Shown piece by piece: positions 11,258 to 24,700 of a DNA stretch of 64,000 nt. The stretch's first letter is position 1. Every line of letters begins with the position of its first letter. The stretch is from Neocallimastix lanati (nom. inval.) (taxonomy: Eukaryota > Neocallimastigomycota > Neocallimastigomycetes > Neocallimastigales > Neocallimastigaceae). The notes below the pieces were generated by a model that was not told where the DNA came from, searched no databases, and saw nothing but the letters and a program-made list of their open reading frames with translations. A program made the translations under genes and the position numbers. The stretch spans positions 1,251,501-1,315,500 of the forward strand of contig JACVTC010000002.1 of the NCBI GenBank assembly GCA_016946835.1, read 5' to 3'.

Positions 11258-12052
11258 AATAATCAATAGTGTGTCCATTTGCTTCACAAATGTCGCAATA
11301 ACTGGACCTTTGAGTTGAATATTCTTTGGATTTTGGAAGATAATTTTCTTATTTATGTTTTTCGATAAGATCTAAATCCATAAATACATTGTTGTAAATA
11401 AATATTAGTGTAAAGGTAAGTATGAAAATTGATTTTATTAATAGCTTTCGTTAAGAATCCATCAAGAGTTTTCTGTTTCATCAGGACGAATCTGGTCCTT
11501 TAAAATTTATGGGAAAGACAAATATACTATTCGGATATTCGGATTCTTTTCCCAATATCTTTGGTTTGAATTGTTTCTTTGTCATTATATGTCAAATATT
11601 TCTTTTAATTTGATTTATGGCATTCTTACATTCTGAAAGATTTTTGGCTTCTCAACGAGTAACAATTTTCTCATACAGTATTGAAAATCAGTAGATTTCT
11701 TTTTTTTTTTTTTTTTCATAGAGGGATTTCAACTTTCCCATAATTTCATAAGCAGTATTTAGTCCCTTAAGGAACTCAAGAGTGTTCTTTGAAAGGTTGG
11801 TAAAGATAATTGTATATGCCAGAACATCCTTTTTTTTTTTTTGTATCTTTAATTTCTCATTTAATATCCTTAATTTCTTTTAGAATCTTCGCATCCTTAT
11901 TTTGAATTTCATTTTTTGTCTTCAAGTTTTTGCGTTAAGTTTACCTATCAAGTCATTCTTTAACAAGTTTTGGAGTTTCTTGGCTCTAAGAATATTTTCC
12001 AATACGAAATTTCCCATTCTTCAAAGTTATCCTTGTTGAGGAGTTCTTCCAT
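10195..12052 (-). pseudogene. Ty1/copia retrotransposon relic (gag, protease, RNase H)
   Basis: On the minus strand, domains appear in copia order but in broken frames. Gag starts at the Met at 12050-12052 (MEELLNKDNFEEW) and has the segment NTAYEIMGKLKSLYEK. A perfect CCHC zinc knuckle, CDICEANGHTIDYC, lies at 11256-11297. A 53-nt A run separates it from an acidic spacer. The protease region, about 10640-10930, reads TIWTFDTSVSEQIINN, where the catalytic DTG or DSG has become DTS; it runs to VNKNLLSG. RNase H follows directly: KYLNHTRNYKFTYIK, INGQGP, VVATSTTETKYIAMFECAKK (compare the usual STAEAEYIA) and HIDIKSHFNKDNI near 10224-10249. Integrase and nearly all of reverse transcriptase are missing between protease and RNase H. 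Stops, shifts and A-run expansions show it is dead. Confidence 0.85.
10693..10760. repeat. 34-bp perfect tandem duplication inside the copia relic
   Basis: 10693-10726 (TTTCTAATTTTACATC and on) is repeated exactly at 10727-10760. A 34-bp insertion shifts the protease frame by one. The copies are identical, so the duplication is recent compared with the general decay around it. Confidence 0.9.
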
Positions 12053-13211
12053 TTGTAATTTAATTGCTTGGGATATTTGTTTTATTGAACTTAAAACTAC
12101 AATTTTATTTTATCACATAAAGTTTATTTATTAATACAATAATAATTTGGTATTTATGAAGATTGAATTGTTTGACAAAAATTATCTTATTTATACTAAT
12201 TGTGGCTTGTTAATAATACAATAAAATTATTTAAAAAAAAAGAATAAAATAATATATTTTAAATACAAAGAGATTAATTCACAAATTATCAAATAATATA
12301 ATTAATATAATTATAAACATATTTAGTTAACTTCATATATGTTCAATTAACTACTACTAACATTTATTTATTTATTTATTTATTTATTTATTTTTTTGAG
12401 TATTTTATTTATTAATGTATTTATGTATTTATTCCAAAATTAACATTTTTCGAATAATATTAATATTTATTTAAAAACATATTCTATCTTTTCTTAAATT
12501 TACATAAATATAAATTTCAAAAGTTCATATTTGATAAATAATAAAATTTTAAACTTTCTTTTTTATCGTTATATAAAGTTACTATTATATTTCCATTATT
12601 ATTCATATTCTAATTATTATTATATTATTACTTTATTTAAAAATTTAAAAGTTCATAATTAACTTTTTTTTTTTTTTTTTTTTTTTTTTAATTATTATAC
12701 TTTAATTATAAAAATATATTTATTATACAAAACATTACTTATCATTATAATAATTACTAATTGACTTCTATTATTCATATATAATATAATTTTTATTATT
12801 ATTGTCATAATAAATTATTATAATAATAATTAATATATATCATTATTATCGTAGTTATATATGTTATTTATATTCTTTTTCTATTTTTAGTATTATTACT
12901 AGTTTAAATATTTTTATATTATTATTATAAACAATAACTGTTCTATATATATTAAATAATTTTGACTTTTTTAGTATTGATTAATTTATTTCATATATAA
13001 AAAAAAAAAAAATTGATTATATTTATTATATATACACCTTTATTATAATTTCCCCTTTTATCTCTTTATTTTGAAAGATTTCATTTTAAATGATATTCTA
13101 TAAAATAAACATGTAAAATAAAGATTTTAATATGTTTTTTATTGAAATAATATAAATATAATATTTCTTTATTTTTTATTAATACTATTATTATTATTAT
13201 TATTGTTGTTA

Positions 13212-13323
<112 letters not shown>

Positions 13324-13667
13324 GATATAAATTTGAGTCGAAATAATAAGAGTAAATAAAAAAAAAATAAACATTTAAATCGTTCAATTTTAAAATCTTA
13401 TATAAATCAAATCATATCATATAAAGCTTTATATTTAATTAATCAATCAATTAATTATTTATTTATTTAATTATTTACTATTCATTTATTCATTTACTAT
13501 TATTTATTTATTATTTATTTATTTATTTATATGTAAAGAATAGATAAAGTTGATTTATCTAATATCTATTCTAATTATAGTTTTGATTAATTGTAATTTA
13601 TAAATAAACTAATTAATCTCAAAAGTATTGTTATTTTACAATGCAGAATAAATTAAATATATAAATA

Positions 13668-13761
13668 TTAAATACAAATAATATATAAATATAGCAGTAT
13701 TAAACACAAATCATATATAAATATAGTAGTATCAAATGCAAATAATATGTAAATATTAATA
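13668..13761. repeat. Three tandem copies of a 32-bp unit
   Basis: Units at 13668-13699, 13700-13731 and 13732-13761 share the pattern TTAAATACAAATAATATATA with a few substitutions. No function is evident. Confidence 0.8.
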
Positions 13762-14217
13762 ATATATATAATATATACAATATAGAATTAAACCTATTCT
13801 ATAATTTTTATGGATAATAAAACTGATTAAAACGCTATAAGAAGTTAACGGTATAATTTTGTAATACTCCATCATGTACGATATATTTAGATGAATAATA
13901 TCAAATATTTATTAAATATAACATATTTTATATGTCTAATTTTTTTTAAAACAAAAAAAAAAAAAAAAAAATTAACAATATCTTTTATTATTATTTATAA
14001 TTACTACTATTATTATTTATTATTTATTATATTATTATTTTAAATCAATAATCTTAGATAAAAAAAAAAATAAAAAAAAATAAAAAAAAAAAAAAGAACA
14101 AGTATTATTATTATGATTTAAATTTAAACAAAATATCTATACATTTATATATATAATCTATATAAAAATAGATATAGTTTATTTAACTAATTATACTTTA
14201 TATATTTATAATTTGTA

Positions 14218-14281
14218 ACAATCAAAATTCGAAAAAAGATTAAAATAATACAATCAAAATTTGAAAAAAGATTAAAATAAT
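14218..14281. repeat. Two tandem copies of a 32-bp unit
   Basis: ACAATCAAAATTCGAAAAAA at 14218 recurs at 14250 with one C-to-T change. The unit runs on through GATTAAAATAAT in both copies. Confidence 0.88.
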
Positions 14282-14528
14282 ATTATTTATTACAGAAAAA
14301 AAATTAAAAAAAAAAAAAAAAAAAAAACTATTGTATAATATTTCTTGATGATAAAATTGATTAAAATAAAATACTATATAAAAAGTAAAATTTTTTTTAC
14401 AGAATATTACTAAACCATATACAATTATTTAATTTTATAAATGATGAATAAATAAAGCTATATTATAATATCAAATAATTATTAAGCATATATTTAATAA
14501 TATACTGTTAAAATTTTTTTTACAAAAC

Positions 14529-14699
14529 TTTATCATGTGACCTGCTATCATTATAAAACTCTCAATAATATAATATATAATTTTATCATATTATCTGCTA
14601 TCATTATAGAACTCTCAATAACAATATCTATTATATATATATATATATATAAAGAGAGAATTTTATTATATTATCTATCATTATAGAACTCTACAATAA
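14529..14699. repeat. Three diverged copies of a 40-bp unit
   Basis: The segment CTGCTATCATTATAAAACTC and its neighbours occur at about 14529-14568, 14582-14621 and 14661-14699. An AT-dinucleotide run separates the last two. No function is evident. Confidence 0.75.
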
Positions 14700-15109
14700 T
14701 ATTAATGTTATTAAATTTTTTTTAAAAAAAAAAAATTAAAATACTTATATTGATAATAATAATAATAATAATAACTAATAATACCCATCATAATGAACAT
14801 AAATATTAATAAAAATATAAAAAAAAATTAAAATGGATAATTTAAGTTATTTTGATAGTAATATTAAATTTTTATATTCCAATACTTAACAGAGTATTTT
14901 TTGATAATATCTGGAGGTGAGGTTAGTTGCCTGTGGACTTTTTTTTTTTTTTCTGAATTTATAAATTTATTTATATACTTTATTTTGAATATTACTTTTA
15001 TTATTTACAAGTAATTAATAAACGATTAAATAAATAAAGTTAAACTTGGCAATAATTTCAGCCACAAAAAAAAAAATTCTTTAATGGAAAATGTAAAATA
15101 TTAAACTTT

Positions 15110-15261
<152 letters not shown>

Positions 15262-15388
15262 TTTTTTTTTTTAAGAAAAAAAAAGGCTCAAATTTGAAAC
15301 GTCTTTATAAAAATAGGGGAAAAAATAATAAGAAATTTAAAATTAACTTAACCTATTTATTAATATTATTCTTCCATTCTTCCTGTGG

Positions 15389-15421
<33 letters not shown>

Positions 15422-16484
15422 CATCTTCATTCGATATATGTCAAAAATAGAAAAAATTAAATATATATATATTTTTTTAAGTTTTTAAACATATATATAT
15501 ATACATATATATTAAAATTTCTGTAATAATTTTAAATCATATTAATATATATATATTTTTTTTAATACTACTAAAAATGTTCATTAACTATAAAGATATT
15601 CGGATAAATAATATTAATTTTTTTTTTTTTTTTTGGATTTATTTTAGATTTAATTTTTTTTTTTATTTTAGATAAAGTAATAATCATATTCTATATTTAT
15701 TATTATTATTATTATTATTATTAATTAAATAATAATTCTAATTATGAATTTCAAATACTATAGTTATAAAATTAAAATCTCTTAGAATATTTTCATATTT
15801 AATGTTTTTTTATTATTATTATTATTGTTGTTGTTTTTTTTGTATTATTCATTCTAAATTTTTATAAAAATCAAATTATAATTTTTATTATGGAAAAAAA
15901 TTAAATTAAAAAAAAAAAAAAAAAAAATTAATTAAAAGAAATATAGAATAAATCTTAAATATAAATTAGTTTCAATTTAAAATTTAAATTTAATTAATTT
16001 TTAAAAAAAAAAATTATTATTAATGTTAGATTATGTGAAATATATGAAATAAGTGTCAAATGTATTGACACATATTGTATTAAATTAAATGTAGAAGCCA
16101 CATTTATTCATATAAATACATGTAAATAGTATAGAATTATACATCAGTAATTCTTAGTAATTCTTAAGTAATAATATCATATAACATATTAATAAAGTTG
16201 ACATAATTATAAAACTAAATTAATTGAATATTAATAATTAAAATAAAGTTTATATAATTCATAAATATTTATTAATAATAAATAAATAAATAAAAGTAAA
16301 TAAATAAATAAAATATGAATGAATGTTTTACAGTTCAATTTAAAATATTTTCACTTATTACATTTTATTCCATCAAAATATGCTTTAAATAATAGTGTTT
16401 AAATATTATTATTTAATTATTAGTATTATTCCATCGTTTTTTTTTTTTTTTTTTTTCTTTTTTTCTTTCTTTCTTTAAACACTT

Positions 16485-18254
16485 TCATGATTTTGCTCCA
16501 TGTTCAACTAAAAAATTTCTTATAAATCGATTTGTTGTTACCGATAATGGGGTTTCATTGTTCATATTTACTCTATTTATATCTGCTCCATATCCAATTA
16601 AACATTTCACTACGTTTTCCTTTCCATTTCTACAAGCCTTAAATAATGCCGTTTCATAATCTTTATTTTCTTTATTTATATCTACTCCATGTTCAATTAA
16701 ATAGTACACTATTACTTCTTTTCCATATTCACTTGCTCTAAATAATGGTGTTTCACCATTGATATTTTCTTTATTTATATCTGCTCCATGTTCAATTAAA
16801 TACCATAGTGCTGCTTCTTTTCCATATTCACTTGCTCTAAATAAAGGTGTTTCACCATTGATATTTTCTTTGTTTATATCTGCTCCAAGTTCAACTAAAT
16901 ATTTCAAAATAGCTTCATTTCCATTAAAACATACAGCAAATAATGGTGTCTCACCATACCCGTTTGTTTTATTTATATCAGCTCCATGTTCAACTAAATA
17001 TTTTACTACAGCTCCCTTTCCATTTCTACAAGCCTCAAATAGCGGTGTCTCATGAATATTGTTTTCTTTATTAATATTAGCTCCATGTTCAACTAAATAT
17101 TTTATGATTGCTTCCTTTTCTTTTTTACATGCATTAAATAATGGAGTTGTGCCATATTTATTTTCTTTATTTATATCTGCTCCATGTTCAATTAAATATT
17201 TCACTATTACTTCATTTCCATAACTACTTGCTTTAAATAAAAGTGTTTCACCATCTTTATTTTCCTTATATATATCAGCTCCATGTTCAATTAAATATTT
17301 CATTATTGTTTCATTTCCATCAAAACATGCTCTAAATAATGGAGTTTCACCAACCTTATTTTCTTTATTTATATTTGCACCATGTTCAATTAAACAGTTT
17401 ATTATTGCTTCATTTCCATTTTTACAAGCATTAAATAATGGAGTTTCACCATCCCTATTTTTTTTATTTACATCCGCTCCATGTTCAATTAAATAGTTTA
17501 TTATTACTTCATTTCCACTATCACAAGCATTAAATAATGGAGTTTCACCATCCCTATTTTTTTTATTTACATCTGCTCCATGTTTAATTAAACAGTTTAT
17601 TATTACTTCATTTCCACTATCACAAGCATTAAATAATGGAGTTTCACCAACTTCATTTTCTTTGTTTATATCTGCTCCGTGTTCAACAAAATATTTTACT
17701 ATTTTTTCATCTCCTTTTCTACAGGCAATAAACAATGGTGTTATATCAATGATTGGATGTTCTTTATTTAAATCCACTCCATGTTCAACTAAAAATTTAA
17801 TTTTCATAATATTGTTACTGTCTTCAATACATTCATTATATAAATATTTTCCACTATTATGATAATACCAATCTTTAGTTGAAATTCTATATTTTTCAAT
17901 TGAAATTTGTTGATTTAATTCTGTTGTAGATATCGCTTTTTCATTTTTATAATGTATTAATAAATCTAGAATAAAGTCATTATCATAAATTTTTATATTT
18001 TCAAAAATATTATCAAGTATAAAAATCCTTCCATTCTTTATAAGCTGTTTCAAAAGAACTGATGATATATTAAAATAGTTTAAACAATTTTTCATTATAA
18101 AACGAAGACGTCTAGGAGTAAGTAAAGAGCGAGTATACATTTCATAAATAATATCCTTTCCAATATTCTCATTATTATTTACTAAAATTTCTATTTCATT
18201 TACATCTCTATTATCTATTGCAGACACAAACGAATCAATATCTAAATATTTCAT
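16485..18254 (-). CDS. Ankyrin-repeat protein
   Basis: Intact 589-residue frame without introns. Residues 1-135 are a non-repeat N-terminal domain (LLTPRRLRFIMKNC, then LLKQLIKNGRIFILDNIF), probably helical. Residues 136-169 are a degenerate repeat (IKFLVEHGVDLNKE). Twelve regular 33-residue ankyrin repeats fill 170-565, with consensus GETPLFNAC..GNEVIIKYLIEHGADINKEN. A partial capping repeat ends at NFLVEHGAKS. Ankyrin stacks bind proteins; no catalytic domain is visible, so the partner and role are unknown. The repeats are strikingly alike at DNA level (99-bp units, repeats 2 and 3 almost identical), which points to recent unit duplication or conversion. An F-box or kinase is absent, unlike many ankyrin adaptors. 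The start Met gives the full N-terminal domain; upstream DNA is low complexity. Confidence 0.9.
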   Translation of the reverse strand: MKYLDIDSFVSAIDNRDVNEIEILVNNNENIGKDIIYEMYTRSLLTPRRLRFIMKNCLNYFNISSVLLKQLIKNGRIFILDNIFENIKIYDNDFILDLLIHYKNEKAISTTELNQQISIEKYRISTKDWYYHNSGKYLYNECIEDSNNIMKIKFLVEHGVDLNKEHPIIDITPLFIACRKGDEKIVKYFVEHGADINKENEVGETPLFNACDSGNEVIINCLIKHGADVNKKNRDGETPLFNACDSGNEVIINYLIEHGADVNKKNRDGETPLFNACKNGNEAIINCLIEHGANINKENKVGETPLFRACFDGNETIMKYLIEHGADIYKENKDGETLLFKASSYGNEVIVKYLIEHGADINKENKYGTTPLFNACKKEKEAIIKYLVEHGANINKENNIHETPLFEACRNGKGAVVKYLVEHGADINKTNGYGETPLFAVCFNGNEAILKYLVELGADINKENINGETPLFRASEYGKEAALWYLIEHGADINKENINGETPLFRASEYGKEVIVYYLIEHGVDINKENKDYETALFKACRNGKENVVKCLIGYGADINRVNMNNETPLSVTTNRFIRNFLVEHGAKS

Positions 18255-18737
18255 TAATATTTTTTACGTATTTATTTATTTATTTATTTATCTATTTATC
18301 TATCTATTTATTTATTTATTAATTCCAAAATTTAAAATTAAAAAAGAAAAAAAAATTAAAAAAATAAAAAAAAAATTTTTTTTTTTAATGTTTATTTTTT
18401 TTCTAATTTTATAAAAGTAAACAATTAAACATATTAAAAAGGGATAGCCTAACCTAAATTAATGTATAATTTATTTTATTAAATTATGATAAATAATAAT
18501 TTATCAAGAATTTTATTTCTTTTTTTTTTTTGAGTTGTTACTTTCAACAAATACAGTCAGTTATACAACAAAGAATTAATAATGAACATATCATGTATTC
18601 TTTTATATTATGAGTTTGATATAGTAAAAATGTTTAATAGAACATAGAGTTAATATAATGTGTATGATAATGTTTTATTAATAATTATTTGTTACATATT
18701 TTGTTATATTGATATCTTTGTTACATCTAATAGAAAA
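18255..18737. other. Intergenic DNA between ankyrin gene and ankyrin relic
   Basis: 5' flank of the minus-strand ankyrin gene: (ATTT)n at about 18268-18319, then A and T runs near 18338-18386. The section 18540-18737 is less repetitive. It may be further decayed sequence belonging to the ankyrin relic, but I could not align it. Confidence 0.5.
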
Positions 18738-18900
18738 TAACAATAATGAAATATTTAGTGAGGGAATAAATAAAGAAGATAATCTAGGACTCTGCTATTT
18801 TATATATGTAAAAAAAAAAAAAAAAAGAAAAAGAAGCAATAATAAAACGTTCAGTTGAACATGAAAGAAATTTAAATAAAGAAAATAAATATGGCAGGAA
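18738..18900 (+). pseudogene. Decayed ankyrin-repeat fragment
   Basis: The plus-strand DNA resembles repeats 5-7 of the neighbouring minus-strand ankyrin gene. ACAATAATGAAATATTTA matches the gene's repeat 5. Next comes a frame reading INKEDNLG, a 17-nt A run where the gene has ACKKEKEA, then EAIIKRSVEHERNLNKENKYG against EAIIKYLVEHGANINKENN. The A run, a lost segment and changes at EHG mark it as dead. It points away from the intact gene, so it is an inverted partial copy. Confidence 0.75.
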
Positions 18901-19941
18901 TTTTTAAAATATTTATAAATAAATAAATAAATAAATAAATAATAAATAAATAAATAAAATATAAATGAATAAATGATATTTATTAAATAAGTAAATAAAT
19001 AATTTATGGATAAATAAATAAGAAATAAATAAATAAATAGAGTAAATTGTAGTTAAATGAATAAATAAATAAAAATAAGTAAATAAAATTATAGATAAAT
19101 AAAAAAATAGATAAAAAAAAGATTATTATGTATAATTTAATATTTAATATTTATTATTCATTATTATTATTTATTATTTATTATTTATTTTTTATTTATT
19201 ATTTATTATTTACTATTATTATTTATGTTTTATTTTTTTATATATTATTAATTATTTATTATTCAATTATTTATTATTCAATTATTTATTATTTATTATT
19301 TATTATTTATTTATTATTTACTATTATTTTATGTTTTATATTTTTATAATTAATTATTAATTAAAAAGTTTATAAATATAATGCTAATATATTAATAATA
19401 ATTAAAATTAGTATATATTAAAATAGACGTTGTACAATTCTTAATATGGTTATTCAAATTGAAAAAAAAAAAAAAATTGAGGTTGAAGTAATTAAAGATA
19501 ATTAATTTTAATATTGAAGTTTAAATAACTATATTAATCTATCATAAATTCAAGCATTTCATAGGCCAGAAACAATTATAGTTTAGTTCATTTAATATAT
19601 AATTCAATATAAACAAATATATTGCTATTATTTAACATACAATAGAATGCATTACTATTAAATACTATTTTATATATTATATTTGTTAATTCCAAATTTT
19701 ATTTATTAAAATTTAAGAATGGATTATATTGTAATATATGTAAAATTATCTAATTAATATATTTTATAATTATTGAATGCTTTTTTTTATTAGTATTATT
19801 TTATTTTATTTTAATTTATTATGAGTATAATTAATGAATATATTTTTTGTATAACATATGAATATATAAATATTTTTAGATAACATATATTAAAATATGA
19901 ATATTAAATAATAAATAGTTAATATAATATATATAACCTTT

Positions 19942-20013
19942 TAAAATAAAATAAAATAAAATAAAATAAAATAAAATAAAATAAAATAAAATAAAATAAA
20001 ATAAAATAAAATA
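19942..20013. repeat. (AAAAT)n pentanucleotide array
   Basis: About fourteen units without interruption. It is the reverse complement type of the TTTTA runs in the satellite at 1141-2280, but it lacks the core sequence found there. Confidence 0.92.
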
Positions 20014-20087
20014 AACTGATATAATATATATTAAATATTAAATAATATATAATTTTTTTTTATTTTTAAAATATATTATTATTAACA

Positions 20088-20312
<225 letters not shown>

Positions 20313-21704
20313 TTTTAATTTTTTTTTTTCTTATTTTTATTTTTATTTTTATTTTATTTTTTTTATTTTAAAAAAATTATTTTTTAAAAAATATAGTTTA
20401 TTTTTAAAATAATAATTAGTTAAAACAATTAACATATATTTAAATATAAACTTATAAGATAATAAAGGGATAATAAACGATTTTAAATTTATAGAAAATA
20501 AGATATTAATATACATTAAAAGTATTTCGTAATAATATGATTTTTAGATATTAAAACTATTAAATTTAATTTAAAACAGTATTTTTATAATCATTAAAAT
20601 TGCTTTATAGAACCAAAATATTTATTTAACAGAATACACAAAATTCATTTGTTCATCTTAAGAAACCAAATCAAAAAATCTTTCAAAACATAATTTTATA
20701 ATTTTATAATATTATACATTTTAATAAAAGTAAACATTAATTTTAGAAGATGACATTAATTATTTAATTACAAAAATATTATATTATAATTATATCAAAA
20801 ACAATTACAAAAAATATTTAAAATATATTTATATCGAAAACAAAACATTTACTATTTTATAAATCCAAAACATAAATTAATATATATTTTTTTATTTTAT
20901 AAAAAAGAATAAAGAATAATTTTTATTATTACATATATATTTAAAAGTATATTAAAGAGTTTTAAATAAATCTATTTAAAAAATAAATAATTATTTTTAT
21001 TAAAATTAAATTAAAAAAATAATAATTATAAATCTTAATATATAGTTGAAATTATTTTTTTCTTCAATTTTTTAGGTATGTTGCGTAACAAAACAAAAAA
21101 ACAAAAATAAAAAAATATAATTAATAATATATTTTTAATTTTGTAAAATTTTTATGTAATATTTAAATTAATATATATTTATTATTTTATTGATTAATAT
21201 CTATTATATAAAGTAAAAACGGAAATTATCCAACAATTTTGATTTTTAAGATATACGTAATTAGTCAGGAATATGAAAATTTACATTCAATATTATAAAA
21301 AATATAATTATAAAAAATTACTTCTATAACATAAACTGCTCATTTTTTGATATCTTCTTAACACATAATTATTTAATTTAACTTCTAATTATTTATATTT
21401 ATTTTATATCCATATAATAATATTAAGTAAGTTAATATTTAAATATTAATGTATAAGTTTTAAACTATATCAATTATAAATTGATAAAAGGAAAATCATT
21501 AAAATATTATCCTAATTAAAAATTATATTTCTACGTATATGTACATATATATTATTTTATAACTATTACAACTAATAATTATTTTTGAAAATTATTTAAT
21601 TTATTTATATTTTTATATATTTAAATATATTCATTTATTTATTTATATGTTATTTTTAAACATTTATATAAAATATATATATAAAAGAAATAAATAAATA
21701 AAAG

Positions 21705-24700
21705 ATGTCAACGAATAATAATTCGGAATCTTTGCAAGATTTAAATGAAACAAAAATTATAACGAATTCCATAAATAATATTAAAGCTTGTGAAAATGAT
21801 GTAAATAAATCAAGTAATTTGTCCTTAAATAAAACAACACCAATCAACAGTAAAAAACCAACTGTTATTTCTACAACAAGTCCTAATAAAGGAAGACCAA
21901 GAACGACTTCTCTAAGTAATCAAAATAAATCAAAAGTAAAAGTACTAAGTAATTCCAATACCGAAAAGATAAATGCTACAAATCCATCAAAAATAATACC
22001 TAGTTTAACAAAAACTGCCTCAACTACTACAAAAAGTACTGTAAATTCAAGGTTAAATACAAAACAAAAATCAGCATTTACATCAAATTCTACAAATTCT
22101 TCTACTACTTCCTTAAAACCAAATATTATAACAAATGTAAAATCAAAATCTACCACTACTTTAAAACCAAAAGTATCTTCACCATTAAAACAAAAATCGT
22201 CTTCAACATTGAAGTCAAAAGTTACATCAACTTCAACTACCGTTAAACCAAAAGTTACATCAACCTCAACTACCGTTAAACCAAAAGTTTCAACCCACTT
22301 AAATTCAGTTAAACCGAAAGTTTCTACCCATTTAAATTCAGTTAAACCAAAAGTTTCATCCTCCTTAAATTCAGTTAAGCCAAAAGTTTCATCCTCCTTA
22401 AATTCAGTTAAGCCAAAAGTTTCATCCTCCTTAAATTCAGTTAAACCAAAAGTTTCATCTTCCCTAAATTCCGTTAAACCAAAGATTTCATCAACTCATA
22501 ATACTGTTAAATCAAGTATAAATTCAAATGCTACTTCCACCACATTAAATAAAATAAAATCTACTCCAAACTCCGATGTTCCTAAAAAAACAAGGTCAAC
22601 ATTAACTGTAAATACTCTTTCTAAAACTAAATCATCTACTGGTTCTTCTTTATCTACTATTACGAAACCAAAAACTTCATTACATACATCAAAAGTTACA
22701 AGTGCAAGGTTAAATAGTACAACTAATTCTAGATTAAAACCAAGTACCGCTTCAACCTCTACTATTAAATCACCGACGTCTTCTACTCTTAAAAAACCTT
22801 CCGTGACAACAAGACCAAGATCCAGTTTATCTTCTATTTCTACTTCATCTAATGCTTCTAAAATAAAAACCAGTCCAACATATACCTCAAGGTTAACAAC
22901 ATCTCCTACTCCCTATTCTTCTCAAAATTCAATTAGTTCATCTTCTAAAACATCAACCACTCATGTTCGTCGCAAAAAGCCTTCACCTTATGCTAATGTC
23001 AAAGCAAAAGTTAATTCATTACCTTCAAAATCTTTATCAAAAAATTCTTCAGTTTCATCGAATATTACGGTGAAACCTAAAAATTCAACTTCCATAACAG
23101 CTAAGAAATCTTCTACTCTGGTGAAAAAGACTGCTACTAATCCATTAAAGTCAAATACTGATATTACTGTCAAAAAGGAAAACCAAGAACAAGAACAACC
23201 ATGTTTAATTGTAACTACTGCTTCAATTAAAAAAGATGAAAAAGAAAAAGAAAAACTTGTGGAAAATATTACCAAGTTGGAAGAGGATAAAAATCAAACA
23301 ACTCCAGAAAATTCTTCAGAAAATGTTAATTCATTATCAAAAGCATTACAGGATATATCTAAAACTGATGATAATAAATTAAGTAATATTTCTCCGATAG
23401 AAACTCCATTATTGTCATCGCCTGTGATAACAAATGGTGCTTTAAAACATGATGATACATTGTTACCACAATCATCACCTGGAATTTCAAAACTGAATGC
23501 ATTAAATACAGATATCATAAAGACTACTACAATTAATAATGAAATTTTGAATGAATATATCAAAAATATTAAATATGATCCAGCTAATGTTGAACATATT
23601 GATCCAAATACTTTGGCGTTTGGAGATGATGAGGAAGAGGAGGAAAAGCAAGCACCATCCACTTTTATTGCAGATTCTAAACATTATGATAATATTTCTG
23701 TTAATACAGATGACTTTTTAGATTGTGAATCGTCCTTCTCAGATACCAAATCATCTTTAATAAGTGAAAGTTCACCTGAAATGAAAAATAATAAACTTAC
23801 TAAAGTAACCTCAATGTCTAATTTATCAACAATATCATCACTATCTTCTATTACTCATAAATCCTCAAACCACTCCATTACTTCAGGTATGTCTATTCAT
23901 GCCTTAAAATCTGTCTTTGATAATGCTGCAGCTACTCAGCCATTAAGGTCTTCTCCAATACCCCAATCTACCCATAAAATTAGAAAGTTGAATCCTCAAA
24001 CTCTTCAGCTTTTCGAGAAACCAAGTAGTATTAATGACTTAGATAAACATTCTACTACCACTAAGATCTATACAACAAAAAGTACTTCTGTTGGTTTATC
24101 CAAGGCTTCTAGTATTCCATCGTCACCTGTAACTTCACCATCTTTGAGACAAACTCCACATATGAAGACTGTTAAAGCAAGAGTTGATTCAAACTTTAAT
24201 AAGTTGTCAACAACAAAGAGTACCTCAATTGGTTTATCTAAGGTTTCAAGTTCTGCATCATCACCATCTTTAAGACAGACTCCACTTATGAAGGCTGTTA
24301 AAGCAAGAGTCGATTCAAACTTTAATAATAAATCATCAGTAACGAAGAGTACTACTTCTATTGGTTTGTCTAGGTCTTCTGGTTCATCACCTGTGACTTC
24401 TCCATCTTTAAGACAAACTCCACTTATGAAAGCCGTTAAAGCAAGAGTTGATTCTAACTTTAATACTGCCTGTAGAAGTCCTTCCGCAACTTCTGTGAAT
24501 TCATTAAATAATGTATCTTTATCTCCCATTAGATCCAAGACACCTACTATTCATAATACATTAACAAAAAAAGCAGCATCTACTTCTTCAGTGATAAATC
24601 GACCAGGATCGAAAACTTCAATAAATTCTACTGTCAATAGGAATAAGACCCCTACAATATCTAGTTCATTACCAAAGTCTACCACATCAATAAAATCCAA

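Noticed and set aside
16759-17055. Plus-strand frame opposite the ankyrin gene
   Set aside because: Antisense of the regular 99-bp repeats; the periodic peptide reflects the real gene on the other strand.
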